A stretch of DNA of 64,000 nt from the NCBI GenBank assembly GCA_018524725.1, contig JAEUWP010000258.1, positions 1 through 64,000 on the forward strand, given 5' to 3'. The position numbers were made by a program, and so were the translations under genes. This DNA is from Podaxis mareebaensis. Its lineage: Eukaryota > Basidiomycota > Agaricomycetes > Agaricales > Agaricaceae. The notes under the pieces were generated by a model, which worked only from the letters and a program-made list of their open reading frames with translations, searched no databases and was not told the DNA's origin. Of this stretch, positions 44,474 to 57,515 are shown piece after piece (the first letter of the stretch is position 1; every line of letters begins with the position of its first letter).

Positions 44474-45955
44474 TAACACCATCTTAGTCGTGAACATTCT
44501 CCCGGCGCACATTCCCATGACCTACACCTGCGTTTCTACTCTCCTGTAGTATGCTCTCTTCCATGTACTAGCTTTGCTACGAAACAGGGTATGCATTCTT
44601 GTTCAAAGATTCTCAGGCGACCGCTTTCGGATTAGTCAGACTCCTACCCAGGATGTTCTCTTGTATAATCGTTCCGAAGTTTTACTAAAGCTTTGAAACT
44701 TGAGTCTTTAACGCATCCCAACAACTGCAAAAGGCATTGTTTGTCGTAGTCTACCTAGGCCCGGTCATCAGTCCTTCAATCCAAACATGTGCGAGAAGTC
44801 CCGTGCCACGTCCAAAATGAGTAGTGCGATGCGACGCATAAATGGCTTGGCTTTGATGAAGACATACCCCTTAACTCCATTAACTCTGTGCCTCAATCTG
44901 AATTAGTAAAAACCGTTGAGGCTGAATCCAACAATGACTCAGAGGATGACAACAACAGCCGTAAGGACAATAGGGAAGAGGATTCCTAACTTTGCGGTCT
45001 CAGCCTGATGTTGGCCACTAGACAGTTGAAGAACATTCTGTAAGTGACTCTTTCTCAGGTTAGATTCACTGATGATTCGCACCCCCCACTTCCCTGTAAT
45101 AGACATAACTGGAATGACGAAGATTGTGTTAAAATCCTGAGAAGTGTGAAGCTGGGACTGGTTGAAATTGCTCAGCCTGGTGAGAACGTCACATCCATGT
45201 AAGTTGAAACTTCGTCGTGTTCATCTAGTACACAACAGTTCGTGCGGATACCACCCTCATGGCAAAGCTATAACAACGTTGTAATAAAGAAGTCCTAACA
45301 ATATATCCAAACCCCGTTATGAAATTTTCAACACTGGTTGCACTTCCTATTTACCATCCCATTTAGTAGATGCGGGCCCGGTAAGTTCAGGGAGGCCTAG
45401 GTAAACTACAACATACAATGTCTTTTGCCAGTCGTCGGGATGCGTTAAATGTTTCGAGGACTTCGGAAGGATTATATAAGAGAGCATCCCGTGACTGGGT
45501 AGGAGTCTGGGAGTTGGTATGGTAAGGGTTGTGGGGCGGAAGTCCACGGATGCAGTTGAACAGGGTGGAACTAAGAGACGTCACTTTGAATGCCCGCTTT
45601 CCTCTCAACGAAATGTTCACGCCCGTGTTGCCAAGGTTCCCTACTCACTGTCTGTTCGAGTATAAGAGGCCACAACTCCCACTTCACAACGGGACATTAT
45701 TCGACAGGCGGTGATTTATGATGCTTGGTGGTTAGCACATTATACTTGATGGAATAACATCCTGTCAGGTTCGAATGCGATGTACATAGCATCGTAGCTC
45801 CAATCAAACCATAACCCCTTTCTGAAGTAAGGTGCACTGCGCGACTGGGACAACAGCCTTCCCTATCGTACGACGACTACCCTTTTTCAAAACTCTTATA
45901 AGCCCAGCATCTGCGCCGGGATCGACTCAAGCTCCTCCTCCTGCAACAACCCAAG
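44474..45955. other. 1.5 kb between the MARVEL-like copies
   Basis: Only short, unconvincing frames on either strand. 45870-45955 is promoter sequence shared with copy 1. A weak tRNA B-box-like string lies near 45768 but has no tRNA fold. Confidence 0.5.
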
Positions 45956-46819
45956 ATGCCTCTGTCCCCCAACAAGCTCCTCCCTCTCATCCGTCTGGGT
46001 GTCCTTGGTATATTCATATCTCCACATCGCTCGTTTCTCGGCTTAACAATATCATAGGCTCCGTGTCCCTCTTCTCTTTTATCATCCTCGCCTTGAGCGC
46101 ACATATCCTCGACTGGTCAAACCGAGTATTTTCAGGCTACTTTGATTTTGCTGCTCTTGCGCTTGCTATTTCTATTCTTTCACTCCTCACCCTCCCCGCT
46201 ATGTACGTGTTGTTGCCCCCTTTGCATCCAGTGTAACCTAATCATGGAGGCGCTAGGCTTTTTATCGGTCGTACTCGCTCAAAAGCCGTGCCTTCCTTCA
46301 TAGGTGTCGAGCTTGGCTGGACGGGTAAGCACCACCCTTCTTGTTGACATCCAAAAATTGTTTAAGCATTGGTTAGGTCTTCTATGGGTGCTATGGCTTG
46401 CTTCTGCTGGTACTATTGCAAGTGCAAATAGGACAGGTGGTCGTTGTGATAGTCGCAACTGTAAGCTATCCTTCTCCATTCTTGCGGGTAATGGTTCCTC
46501 ATCCACTCTCGTAGCCGGCTGGACTACCTTTTGTCGCGAAACGAACGCCATTGAAGCCTTCGCATTCATCAATTGGCTCATACGTAGGTTGCTCCCTATA
46601 AATATATTCTTTCCACCTCTAAAGTATATCAATCCGCCCACAGTTATGCCCTACTTTGTTGTCCTTCTCTGGTTCTCGATCAAGGCCTTCCAATCAGGAA
46701 ACGAGCAGATTTGGACTTCTTCCGTCAATGAAGCCAACTTCGAGGGTGGTCCCAACACTGGTCATTCCCACAAGTACCCCGTCGAACATGCAGGCTTTGC
46801 TCCCCAGTATTCTGCTTAG
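45956..46819 (+). pseudogene. MARVEL-like membrane protein, copy 2, with premature TAG
   Basis: Tandem duplicate of 43499-44473. ATG 45956 gives MPLSPNKLLPLIRLGVLG, and all introns are at the same places with intact GT and AG. In the third span, where copy 1 reads SSLLSLAG, this copy has TCA-TAG (stop at 46301-46303) before SSLAG; the aligned codon in copy 1 is TCG. Downstream exons (GLLWVLWLASAGTIASANRTGGR, TFCRETNAIEAFAFINW, MPYFVVLLWFSIKAFQSGNEQIW) remain open. The C-terminal tail is shorter, without the repeats. The normal product would be a four-span protein. The single stop suggests recent inactivation, an allelic variant or a base-call error. Confidence 0.68.
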
Positions 46820-47681
46820 AGCACTGATATCAGTAACTATTCCAACCTCTTCATCAAGCCGCTCCTGCCGGAGGTCAGGTCTGAAGACTGTAAACAATCT
46901 CATGACTAAGAACGAGTTTCTTCTATTGTTCTGTACTATATTTCCTTTGTAATAGCCTCCCTAACGAAGCGATATACCTTCTTGTTCCAAGTTCTAAAGT
47001 CCTCCGGCGAACCCTATATTTCGGTTGATGCGTTCATCCACTTTCACAAGACGGGTCGAGCCTGTCTTTTGTCGGTGTCAACAGCATTAAGATCACTGAT
47101 GAAAGAAGCAACAGGGAGGAGTGATCATGTGTATGCACTTCACTTGCTGTTCCATCCTGCTATCCACTCCCCTTGAATGAAAGCTATATGTGTTGAGCGT
47201 TGAATACTTTTTCCGGGTGACACTTCGAGGCAGTGTGATGATGTTAGATCTTGGTTGGGTCCAATGCAATGTAACAAGTACTTGAGATTAGGTCATTGCT
47301 AAGAGGAGCAAGGCCGATGACAGTATGGGTAACAGGCGCATTGTATGAATTCCCAAACGAGGGCTCGCTGAATAGGATTTGCCAATAAATCCTTGGAGAT
47401 GGACAACCTGGATTGCCGACAGACCCTACTTAACCATTTCTCGCCTCGCAACGAACAGCGCTGGATATGTACTGGTGTCATTCTATTAATTGTCAAACAC
47501 AAAAAACCATAGGCGTGTCTGTGCCTAGTCAACATCCAATCATATCCAATCGTCTCGCATCTAATTTAAGTACTCTTGTTTGGCTTCTTGGCACTTGTGT
47601 TACGCCACCACAAAGGCGAAAAGAGCGGACTTGTGAGATTCATAGCGTCACATACACATCGAACACATCCAAGAATATACA
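46820..47681. other. Intergenic 862 bp
   Basis: Between the convergent ends of MARVEL-like copy 2 and NOP9. No gene or notable motif is seen. Confidence 0.5.
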
Positions 47682-50663
47682 CTAGTTCTTTCTTCGCTTG
47701 GGTTTTATTTTTTCACCCTTAGGCGCAGCCTTTATGGCGCCTAGCACATCCTGCAATCCCTTATCTACGACACCTCCAACTCCAGGTTTTCCATCCGTTT
47801 TGTTATCCGTCCCGGGAACAAGGGCACCTTCACCCGTCAAGGCAGCCTTCTTGACCTTCTTACCAAGAGAGGCATTGAAAAGCGCGTCAATCTCATCTTC
47901 TTGTCTCTTCCGCTTCTTCTTCGGCTGGGGTGAGGCTGTTTCCAATGTTGCCTGATCCGGCGGTGCTGTCGATTGGGGTTGAGTTGTAGACTGTGATGTA
48001 CCTCGACTGTCCTTTTGTTTCTTCTCAGCCTGGAGGTTCCGCCATTCTTCTGGTTTTCGTTGTAGTAGATAGAGGTTGAGGTTACGAGAGAAGAATTTGC
48101 CGTAGAAAGAACCAGCAAGGACTTGTTGGTGAGGGAAAAGTGAACGTGCGATTTTCTCCTGGAAACATCATAAGTGTGGGGTAGATTGCCACCAGAATGT
48201 ATACGAACTTTGAGATAGGTGTCGGCAAACTCCCAATACCGATCGACCACTCGACTTCCGAAACGGTCATCCACGAGCTGGTGATAATGGCCAATGAAAC
48301 TCAAAACGAATGCGCGTTTTGTTTTGGGTGGTATGGTGGACGAGCTCAAAAGGGTGTCGTAGACGCGCGAGCTGACGCTATGGTGAGCCAAGGCAATTCG
48401 CTCTTCCACAGGAAGAGAGTTTATGCTGCGATAACAGGAGAGGTTAGTTATCACCGGGGCGCTGGCAACAAAAGTTACCTTTCGACGACAGCTTGATAAT
48501 GCGGTTCAGGAAGGTGGAGCAAGGATTGGAGTAGGAGTGACCCTTGGACTTGAGGTTCAAGTGGATCTTTTGGTGGCTTGCCCTTGCCATGCGAACGGTC
48601 ATGATTCTGGGCATTAATGGACGTTGATTTGCGCGTGTTGTAGTCCTTTGACGCATTTCACTCAGGCTTCGTCCTACTCAGCTTGTTAGGGAAACTCACC
48701 TTGAACGGTAGCAGAACCAGAGCACAAGGAACCAGGTTTAATCTTTGTTCTGGAGTCTCCAAGCCAAACGCAGAAAACACAGCCTTCGGAGAGTTTAGCT
48801 GTTAGACCCAATGGACTTTGTTGCCGACTCACTTTAACAACTTCCTCGCCCAATGTCTGTAGTTTAGCCGCCCTGTCTATCACGGCTCGTAGAACCCCCG
48901 ATCTTGAAGCAGCTTGAACTTGAGGTCAGCGCGCAGCCAGTTCTACTGATGGAGTCGCCCTACCGATGACCTTGGACCAGGAGTCATGCAGTTCTTGGCA
49001 AGCGCCCGACAACTGCTGCTCGTCGGTTCGTTCAATACCTCTGGCTACCACGAAATTTGCCACGGGATGAACCGCCAGTCGTGGCAATTTTCCTTTGAGA
49101 TAAAGGTCCCAGGTTATATTGAAAGCGTCATTAGGGCATCGAGAAATGATTGTTTCAAGAAGATGAGAAGATGTGGTATCTCGTAGGAGGGTGTTTAGGT
49201 AGTCGGAGGCTTCCGACGGGGTTCTTCCTTCACCTGCATGGCAAATTCATGAGCGGCAGTTTCATGATGAAACAGTAAGTTGTACTCGACTGCAAGCGGT
49301 TATAATGCCGACCATTACTCTGTCCATAAGCGAGCCTGGTTCGTTTGCAAGACCCTGGTCTGCTTCAACTTCCAGTAGCATCTGCGAGACAAGTAGCCCA
49401 TCATTGGTGTCGGGTCCTCAAACACTAATAGGCCTGACGTACTTGCAAACCCGGGCTCGCAACCTTATTTGCGGCCATTGCTCTGACTTCATTCCCACCC
49501 AACTCGGATCGGAGAACCCCTATGAACTTTTTGGCCATATCCTGGAACTCTACGGGCGACGCCTGCGAAGGATTGGACACTTCTTTCCCCTTTCCCTTCT
49601 CAAAGACGGACTTCATCGGACCCTGCTTCGCTTTCCACGCCGCACTCTTCCTGGATCTGAGAAGTGACGTGCGGGTCTGATCTTCTCCAGCGAGGGTGGG
49701 ACAAAGTAAAACAAGCAGGCTTCTGATGACATGTGAACCAAAGGGGTCCATGACAAGACCAGAGAGTGTCGGCATTAGTTCCTTCAACAGAGTGTTAGAA
49801 ACGAGGAAAGCCATGACTGATCTTGAGGACTCACTTCGCAGATATCGAGAATGAGCTTTGTCATGCTACGAAGCTCGCCCTTGTCCTCCGACTCTGGCAC
49901 TTGAGGGTAGATCCCTTTCATCTGGTCAAGCGTTAGCAAAGCCATGTATCAAAGAACAACAGACGCTCAATTACTTCTCTCTGGACCGTATCTCTTGCCA
50001 ACATGAACAATGTTTGACACACATGAGACCCGAACCGGTGTCTGACCATAAGCTCATACCTAAACCCTCAGTCAGAAGTTCGTTCGGAAATAACCTAAGT
50101 CGACTCACGAACCAGCCATGCTGTCCATAAACACACGGCGAACGAAATCGTCCATAGAACACGCCATCCGCTCCAAAATCATCGAACAATCCGGATCGGT
50201 AGCTAACTGCTTTTCCTTGCCCCGCATCTCAGTCAACGCCGCAACGAAAAACATTCGTCGTTCTGGTATACATACACATAAACACCTCACCAATGTCACT
50301 CAGGACAACAAAAGGGATAAGCGCACCTTCGTTCGGGTCCACGTCCACATCCCCATCCGCGCCTCCGTCCTCTCCCTGGTTCTCCTGCCAGTCCCTTATC
50401 TGGACGTCCACCGTCCTGAAATACGCCTTGACTTCTGCATCCACAAATCCGAATGGTGCCTCTGGATTCACGGTTTCATCATTGCCCCGGCTGGCAGCAG
50501 GTATGATCCAAGATGGTTCTGTATGGCTTCCTTGATCCTGGTTCAATTCGTGATTGTTTTCTTCCATTCCATCGTGGGCGTAGGATTCATCTTGGCCTTG
50601 AGGATAGTCTTCAGTCTCCTTGTTCTTGTGGCGCCGTCCTCGTTTACGGAGGCCGCGAGGCAT
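47682..50663 (-). CDS. NOP9: Nucleolar Pumilio-repeat protein NOP9
   Basis: Multi-exon gene starting [15 protein letters not shown] (ATG 50661-50663), a basic N-terminus followed by an acidic stretch. Then [20 protein letters not shown], the Pumilio-type repeats [96 protein letters not shown], and [19 protein letters not shown] before a Lys-rich tail ([17 protein letters not shown]) ending at 47682. NOP9 binds pre-rRNA near the 18S 3' end (ITS1) in 40S subunit maturation. Repeat wording and length match the family. Short introns lie throughout; no disruption was seen. Confidence 0.9.
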
Positions 50664-51050
50664 CTTGGTGTGGAGAGAGAAAAAGATTTCGGAGTAGACA
50701 TCAAAATTGGAAAAAGAGGGGTGCGCCCGTTTGTGATCCGTCCGGACCGGTATTCGCGGCTCAATCTCGTTGACAAACTCCATGGAACTGGAAGTCTTGC
50801 ATATTCGAAGACCCTGAGCCACAATAATGCACGCCATTGGGTAGGGCAGCAAGTCGATATCACTCCAAACATGACACGGATACCACAGCGTTACACAATG
50901 GATAGCACATGACAGAAGCAAGTCTCAGATCGATAGGTGAAACGGATAACCACAGACGACAGTCATTCGGTGCGTAAGGATCGTAATGGAATAAAGAGCT
51001 CAGGAAAGAAGGATAGAAACCAGAAAGCTACAGAAAAAAGTCTTGGTAGT
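50664..51050. other. Intergenic 387 bp
   Basis: Upstream region of NOP9 and downstream region of the F-box gene, both on the minus strand. An open frame runs through here in phase with NOP9 from about 50921, but the Met at 50663 fits the family start better. Confidence 0.5.
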
Positions 51051-52585
51051 TCAACGGACATTCAATGTCGAAACTGAAAAATTAGACCCGCGTCCCCGCC
51101 ACCATGCCATCCTTTCTCTGAAGTCCTTAGACATCAACTTCCTCGTCATCAGTTCGAATGTCTTCAATTGTCCGGTAGCACGGCCTTCAACCAGGGCCAG
51201 CAGCATAACTTGGTCCAAATAATCTCCTGAACACTGTAACTTTAGAGCGCTCAATGCGGGGAAGCGATCGATGCTCGGTACTTTCCCTAGAACGCGTTGT
51301 AGAGCGGGAAGCGACATTGCGGGCGTGAGGAACAACAAAAGATCATCAGTGACGGCATCGGGCTGATGATTTGCCAAAGTGAACCTCAGATCCAAGGCTC
51401 TCAGTCTGGACAATCCATCCAGGCAACTGATTATCTCGTCGTCTCGAAGCGGTACGTACGCGAGTCCGAGGCTCTCGAGGGAATTAGCCGAGGAGTGTAT
51501 GAAGGCGATGAACCGTGAATGGACAGCCCGCCAATGCAACCCTGCGCCATCATGAGACCGGTTGACCAACCACTCCAGGGAAAACGCCCGCAAATCCGCC
51601 ACCTGAAGGCGCTCGAGGAAGTCGAGTAAACTCGCTTCTGGTGAAGCTGCTGAATCATCTCCTTCCATGATCAGCTTGAGGGTCCTGAGCGACGGCAGTG
51701 CAAGTTTCTCCGAGTCTCCGGAGAGGGTGAACACACAATTGGCATTGAGCGTGCAGCATGTCAAATTCCGAGCTGCGGACAAGATTCTGAAACACTCATC
51801 TAAAGAATGAATGTTCTCCTGACAAAATTGAAGGTCAAGGCCGGTCAGCTGCGACCATGGAATCTCGAATAAGCCGATGTCAAATGTCGAATTCCATGTT
51901 TTGCCAAGGCGGATGGACAGGGAATTGAGTGCTGATAGGCTGCCTTTGGAAAGCTCTGTTGGGAGATGGGCCAGAGCACCGCTCGGACCGTGGAATTGGA
52001 CGTTTTGCCACCGCGAGGCATGAGGAAGCAGGATAGTGAGGAGCTCTGCTGATCGCAGATCTGGATTGCTTCCATCATAGTTGTGGACAATCCGGAACGA
52101 AAGGGGATGCTGCTGTGACCGGCGTAACCATAAGCGTAGCTTTCTCTTCATGTCCTCTTTCTCCGACCACAAGCAGCCTTTCCCCTCCAGCACGATCTCG
52201 AAACATGACCAGAGGCGCGGCGTAGTTGTGACCCAGTAGTACCACCTCGCGCACACGAGGGCCAATGTCAAAGGAGGAACTTGGGAGTCGATCCGAGGGA
52301 AACCAGCTGGGCAATGACTAAATATTTCCACCCAGACCTCGGGCGGTAGTCTCGTGAATGGTGAATAAATGCTGTCTGAGCAGAGCGGAGGAGTTTGACG
52401 GACGGAGGGCTACAAAATCTATTAGTATATAACGGCTCGATTCCAATCATGGAGCGACTGACAGAAATAGAAGGTGGCGAAGGTGGAGAGGGGTTCAAGG
52501 TCTGAGGCCACCGCTTAGAGCGTAACGACTGCAATAGCGTAGACCTTGCGTGCTGTTTGACAGACACAGTCGTAGGGAATGGCAT
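51051..52585 (-). CDS. F-box/LRR-like protein, one intron
   Basis: Exon 1 (52585 down to 52463) encodes MPFPTTVSVKQHARSTLLQ and a Pro/Ser-rich stretch. A 53-nt intron (52410-52462) has GTCAGT, a TACTAAT branch motif and TTTTGTAG. Exon 2 opens PSVRQTPPLCSDSIYSPFTR and then the F-box LPPEVWVEIFSHCP...LALVCARWYYWVTTTPRLWS. The rest is leucine-rich with LTGLDLQFCQ, LRTLKLIMEG, LRALDLRF and LSALKLQCSG. The LPPEVWxEIF form is the standard agaricomycete F-box, binding Skp1 in SCF ligases; the substrate is unknown. The frame is open to 51051. Confidence 0.88.
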
Positions 52586-53967
52586 CGCGTCGTCGCTGAG
52601 AGCAAAGAGTTGGGACGTCGCGGTGTATCGAAAAAGAGCGAGGATAGAAATAGAAAGGTACTAAGAGAAGTGGGAGGTTGGACCAAGCCTGAAGGACTCC
52701 CGCCGCCTTTTGAGGGCTATACGGGAGCCCTGGCAGTGGGCTAGTGACGGTTTAAGTCCAAGTCCAAAGAACTCCAAAGGCATTGTGCGAACTAAATTAG
52801 AAAGCGGAGGTCAATCCCACGATCTAATATTCACGAATCACAATCGTGACTAGGGCAATGTCCAGGCAAACTTTGGTTCGGTTCGCCAGAAGACCATAGC
52901 CCCGCCGATCCATTCTCGAGTCACACTATATCAAACGTATTCGAAAGATATGACAACTATTGTCCGTACCCAACGATGCAATGCAGCTACTTAGGTCCAC
53001 CTAAAGAGCACGGTGGATTCCGAATACGTGATAATTGTCGCGTGGATCCCAGACTTCTCTCACACTCAGAATTTAACATTACCCCCCGGCGAGACCCTTT
53101 TTTAATTTGGATTCGTCTCCGATGCTAGCAGCCAAAGAGCTAGCACCGTCATCCCTCGATGAGGTGAACGTCCCCATATGGGGATATCCGCTGCTCCGGC
53201 ATCTGAAAGGGGAGTTTTCTGGCTTTCTCTCTTACGTTGATTCTAGGAAGAAATGTTTGAGACTAGAAATGATTAGTTGATACGGCCATGAAGACCACCG
53301 GATGGCGATGTTGGAAATGAATGGTGAAATCCAGATTGACTACACAGTAAGAGGTGGTATATACCAGGTAGGTATGTATGGCAAAATGGCGAGATCAAAT
53401 TGTTCCTGATAGCACTTATGACGCAAGCGGCAAGGCAGCAATAAGACATTCAGGTTACGAACTCGGATTTGTTTGCTGCTAGGGTAGAAGCTTTGATACG
53501 TCGAAGAGGACAGGAGTACTAACTGACGCGGAGAGACGATAGCCGACACTGGACAAGCTTCCGACAGACCCCTGATCGTTTATGACGGGCGGCGTTAGGT
53601 GGTAAGAAACACAACCAATCAGGATGATACAGTTAAAGTCAGAGTGCCCGTTTGAACTCTGTTGAAGTACTGCATCTATCGACCGCATTTGACCCTCAGA
53701 TCGGTGATACCTTGTGTCGGTGTTAGAATGTTTTGTGTTCCTCTGGTTACGACTTCCATTAAGGTCCACAACGTGCAGGTTGCCTTGCCCGTTGCTTACC
53801 GTTTCGACGTTCATATCTTGTGTTTTTCAATCCCAGCGATTCCGAGTGGCAATTGAATGAACCCGAAGGGTCATTTAAGGGCTTGATAGAAGTAGATAAA
53901 CGGAGTAACAGGATTGCATCAAGTATAAGCAATGATTCTAAGTTGGGCAACCCTTGTGCGATTGACA
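52586..53967. other. 1.4 kb intergenic
   Basis: Only short frames on both strands, none convincing. It separates the F-box gene promoter from the 3' end of the GNL3 gene. Confidence 0.5.
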
Positions 53968-56537
53968 TCAGAAGAATTTCTTGAAGTCATACGCGTCAGG
54001 ATCGTTGGTCGCGCTAGCCTTGTTCTTGAACGAACTCGCAGCGTTGGCGACCTTTCCAGGAAGTTTCTTGTGTTCCTTCGGCGGAAGAGCTTTTGAAGGC
54101 CTCAACTTCGTAGCGGTTGTTGCTTTTTTCAAAATGGATTTTGTTCCCGATTCTTGCTGGTTGAGTTTTGTCGAGGGTTGAGCTGGTTTGCTCTTCCTAT
54201 GCGAAGCAAAAGCAACCTTTTTGACAGGTTGTATGGAAACGGAGGACATTGACCGTTTCCGTTTTTGTTTCAAGGGTGGAGGGCTTGGTTCGATGTCCTC
54301 ATCCTCTTCATCTTCTCGATCCTCATCTTCTTCTTCGTCCCCATCTTCTTCATCAGCATCGCTCCCTCGATCCTCGCCCTGACTCACACCACTACCTTCC
54401 TCACTCTCACTCTCGTTCTCATCCACATCCATGCCTTCCTCCGCCACTCCGTCATCCCCTTCGTCACTCTCCTCCTCTTCCCACGGCTCCTCCAGCACCA
54501 CTTCCCGTGTCTCTATATCCGATGGTAACAATTTAACCAAGCCTCCACTTTTTCGGATCTCCTTCCTCGTTCGAGTACAGCTGAGAATCTTCTCATCGGC
54601 CTCGTTCAAGGGTAGGGGGTCAGATTGTTTGCTCTCGCGATCGCCCGGTGGCAAGGTGTAGCGCGCAAACTTGCCCGTGTTCCAATCCCGCAGCACGATT
54701 TTCGAAGCTCCCGTGAAGTCAAGCTCCCCTCGCTAGACCAGTTGAATAATTCCAAACAGACGCCACATATCATTAGTTGAGAAATCCTGGGCAAATATGG
54801 AATAATGAGTCAACATACCTTCTTCACAAGGTGATTGGATCGGGCAACACCTGACAAGAATGCGGTGCAGTCCCCCTTCGTGAACGCCGGGAGACTGTAG
54901 ATCAACATGAGGTCTTCTGCGCTTGCCCGAGAAACGATGTGAGTGACTGCATGGAACCCCGAACCCAAAGTCAGCGATCTAGCGAAGCTGATGCTACATG
55001 CCAAGAACATACTAGTAAAGGATGGATCTTTGAGCCGATCAATCCTGCCTTTACTGCGAAGCAGAATATCGCGGGCTCGAAGACCTTCAAGGGAATCTGA
55101 CTCGACATTGGTCGTTGCGGCTGACCACGTCAGACCAGGAGTATCGATGAACCGAATCGGTTTGCCGTCAGCATTCACTGTCACCTCCTGAGGAAGAACG
55201 GTTGTGGTAGGACCCCGGGATGATGTCGGCAGCGAATAGACGGGTAACGAAGCTTTATGAAGGAGGCTGTTCAAGAACGAACTCTTTCCTGCCTTTCGCG
55301 CAGCAAAATAACATCAGCATCGGCATTAAAAGGAGAACGTGGAAAGGGGGCAAATCCACGGCCAACGAAAATATGAATAGCACACGCATTAAATCCAGAC
55401 CGAGGACTCACATTGGTAAGGCCGACAACAGCAACGTTAAGGGGACTTCCTTCACCCTTCTCCTTAGCCCAGCTGGACAGTTGTGTAAGAATAGCCTCGG
55501 CGCCCAACGCGTCATCCTTCGGAAATGAAACCTTCGCTTTCCCCTTTCCCTGGACGGTGGCGGTGGACTCCAGGCTCGCAGGTAAGAACGCCGTCGCCGA
55601 TCTGAACAAGTACGTAGGATGCTCTCGTCTAAGGAACGCTAGCCACGCAGCCAATCCCTCTCGAGGACATGTATCTTCAGGTTTTAGAATGTCAGCGTGC
55701 TCTGAGAGGACCGCGAGATCGAACTTATCCGTGACTCACCGATCTTATTCAGCACTAACAGCACCTTCTTTCCTTCCATTACCTTCTCCAAATATGAGCT
55801 GCGGAAAGGTAGCGGATCGCGCGCGTCAAGAACCTCCAGGAGAACGTCCGAGTCATCCAACACAGCCTTGAGAGTGTGTAGATCGTGATTCACGAGTATC
55901 GGAGCCTCTTCATCATCATCATCGTCATGAACCGATTCGGCCGGTTTCTTCTCCTTCGTGGTCAGTTTGGGGTTGATAAGTTTTGCTGATAGGCTTGCAA
56001 TGGCATCACTGCCAACGTCTAAACTTTTCGGATTCGATGATTCTTCAAGGCTCTGCCCTGGGTCCGCAGCGTTTTGGTCCTCAGCATCGGCCTCCTTGGT
56101 TAGTTGCCGGGCGAGTCTCTTCTCTTCCTTGCGCTTTTCTTTCTCCTCCGCAGCCTACAATTGTTCCAGTTCCTATGCTCAAAATTCGTGCATAAGATAG
56201 GGGGCAAATAATACGCACTATTCTCCGCTGTTCAGCTACTTCGGCCAATATTTGATCTTTGTAGGGGAAGTCATTCGGGATACCGGGATCCTTTTTGTGT
56301 TCTATCCCAGGGATATGATCAGAGGCACGGGGTTGAAAATAAAAACGCAGCTCACTTGACTTCCACTGTGGATTTTTCTTCGCTTCCTTGGCCTTTTTCT
56401 TGCGACTTTCTCTGACCTTGCGCTGGATTTTCCGACGGTCGTTGGTCGACTGACGGTTACTTGTCTCTGGAGATTATGGCTGAGTTCTATACACAATGCC
56501 TGAACCAGGTGTCCTTACTTTTTCTTATCCGTGGCAT
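53968..56537 (-). CDS. Nucleostemin/GNL3 family GTPase (Nug1/Grn1-like)
   Basis: Starts MPRIRKK (56535-56537) with an intron leading to TSNRQSTNDRRKIQ, a Lys/Arg-rich N-terminus (SRKKKAKEAKKNPQWK) and DPGIPNDFPYKDQIL. It is a circularly permuted GTPase: VLLEVLDARDPLPFRS, then G4 (LVLNKI), then VAVVGLTNVGKSSFLNSLL (G1, split by an intron), TTTVLPQEV and the G3 motif RFIDTPGL. The C-terminus has the LPPGDRESK region, a long Glu/Asp tract (54297-54480 on the opposite strand reads TCTTC-rich) and a basic tail ending YDFKKFF at 53968. These proteins act in nucleolar 60S subunit maturation and export. Order and motifs are intact. Confidence 0.92.
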
Positions 56538-57515
56538 GGAGAAGATAACGTTGTGACGGTCGAGACTCTGAACGCTCAGCAACTAAAAAATATGTTGCCG
56601 CATTAGGCAATCACATCCACCGTGAGAAATTCAGGTCACTCCTTCCCAGACATTGTTCGGCATCTAAGTATACAAACACTTAAGTGCTTATGAATGATAA
56701 GATTGGCTGTCTATGCGTCTGTAGACCACGTTCTTTAATTGCCTGCTGCCAAAGTTAGCGCATAACGTTACTGATTCGTCTTACCTCGCAAATGCTTCAG
56801 TGACGGAGCTCATGAGGATGAATTCATGAAGCCTTCAAAATGTCAAGCAACTGATTAGCATTGTCCCCTACCACTAACGTACATATATAACTTCACATAA
56901 CCAGATATACACGTAACGCTACACCCGTGAGAAGAGATAAGGCTTCACAAAGCAGATCACCTACGGTGAACAAAACGAGCATCTGAGGAACAATGCTGAC
57001 CATACGGGAGAACCCAGAAATGACAGCGAAGCCATAGCCAATGGACACGCCACCTCCTAGTCAAAGTTTAACGAGCGCTTCTTTAGCCTGCGGACGACAA
57101 AATTGACATCCTCTCGTGTGGTGTTGTGGCGCCTCCCGGCTGGATGTTATGCAGATCTGACGCCAGAACTTTTCAAGGCGATTGATATGCCGTAACGTTG
57201 GCATGCATTCATGGGATTTGACCAGGTTCTCCTTCTACCCAAGACTGATAAACGCCGGTTTTGAATATTTATAAGGTTTGAGGACAGCGGGAAAGCTTGT
57301 ACTTGCAAACAGTAAGGTACTAGACGACGGCAGAAAACTTGCAAGTAGACAATCGAAGTAGTTGAAGCATAAATTTTTGAAGGATACTGAGTTCATGGCT
57401 CGGAACGTTGGTTGAACAAGTTGAGCCTTGGTGCTTGCAGGTCTTGCCCGTCACGTCACCATGGGATGCCTGGACAACCAATCGCAAAGCAGTGAAGCAA
57501 ACAGAACAATACCTT
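56538..57515. other. Intergenic 978 bp
   Basis: Promoter side of the GNL3 gene and 3' side of the Tra2-like gene. No gene or repeat is seen. Confidence 0.5.

Noticed and set aside
45715..45795. tRNA-like string with GGTTAGCACA and GGTTCGAAT
   Set aside because: The T-arm does not pair (TCAGG versus GCGAT) and no acceptor stem can be built, so no tRNA is called.
54188..54528. Plus-strand Ser- and His/Leu-rich open frames
   Set aside because: They are shadows of the acidic Glu/Asp tract of the GNL3 gene on the minus strand (TCTTC-rich complement).
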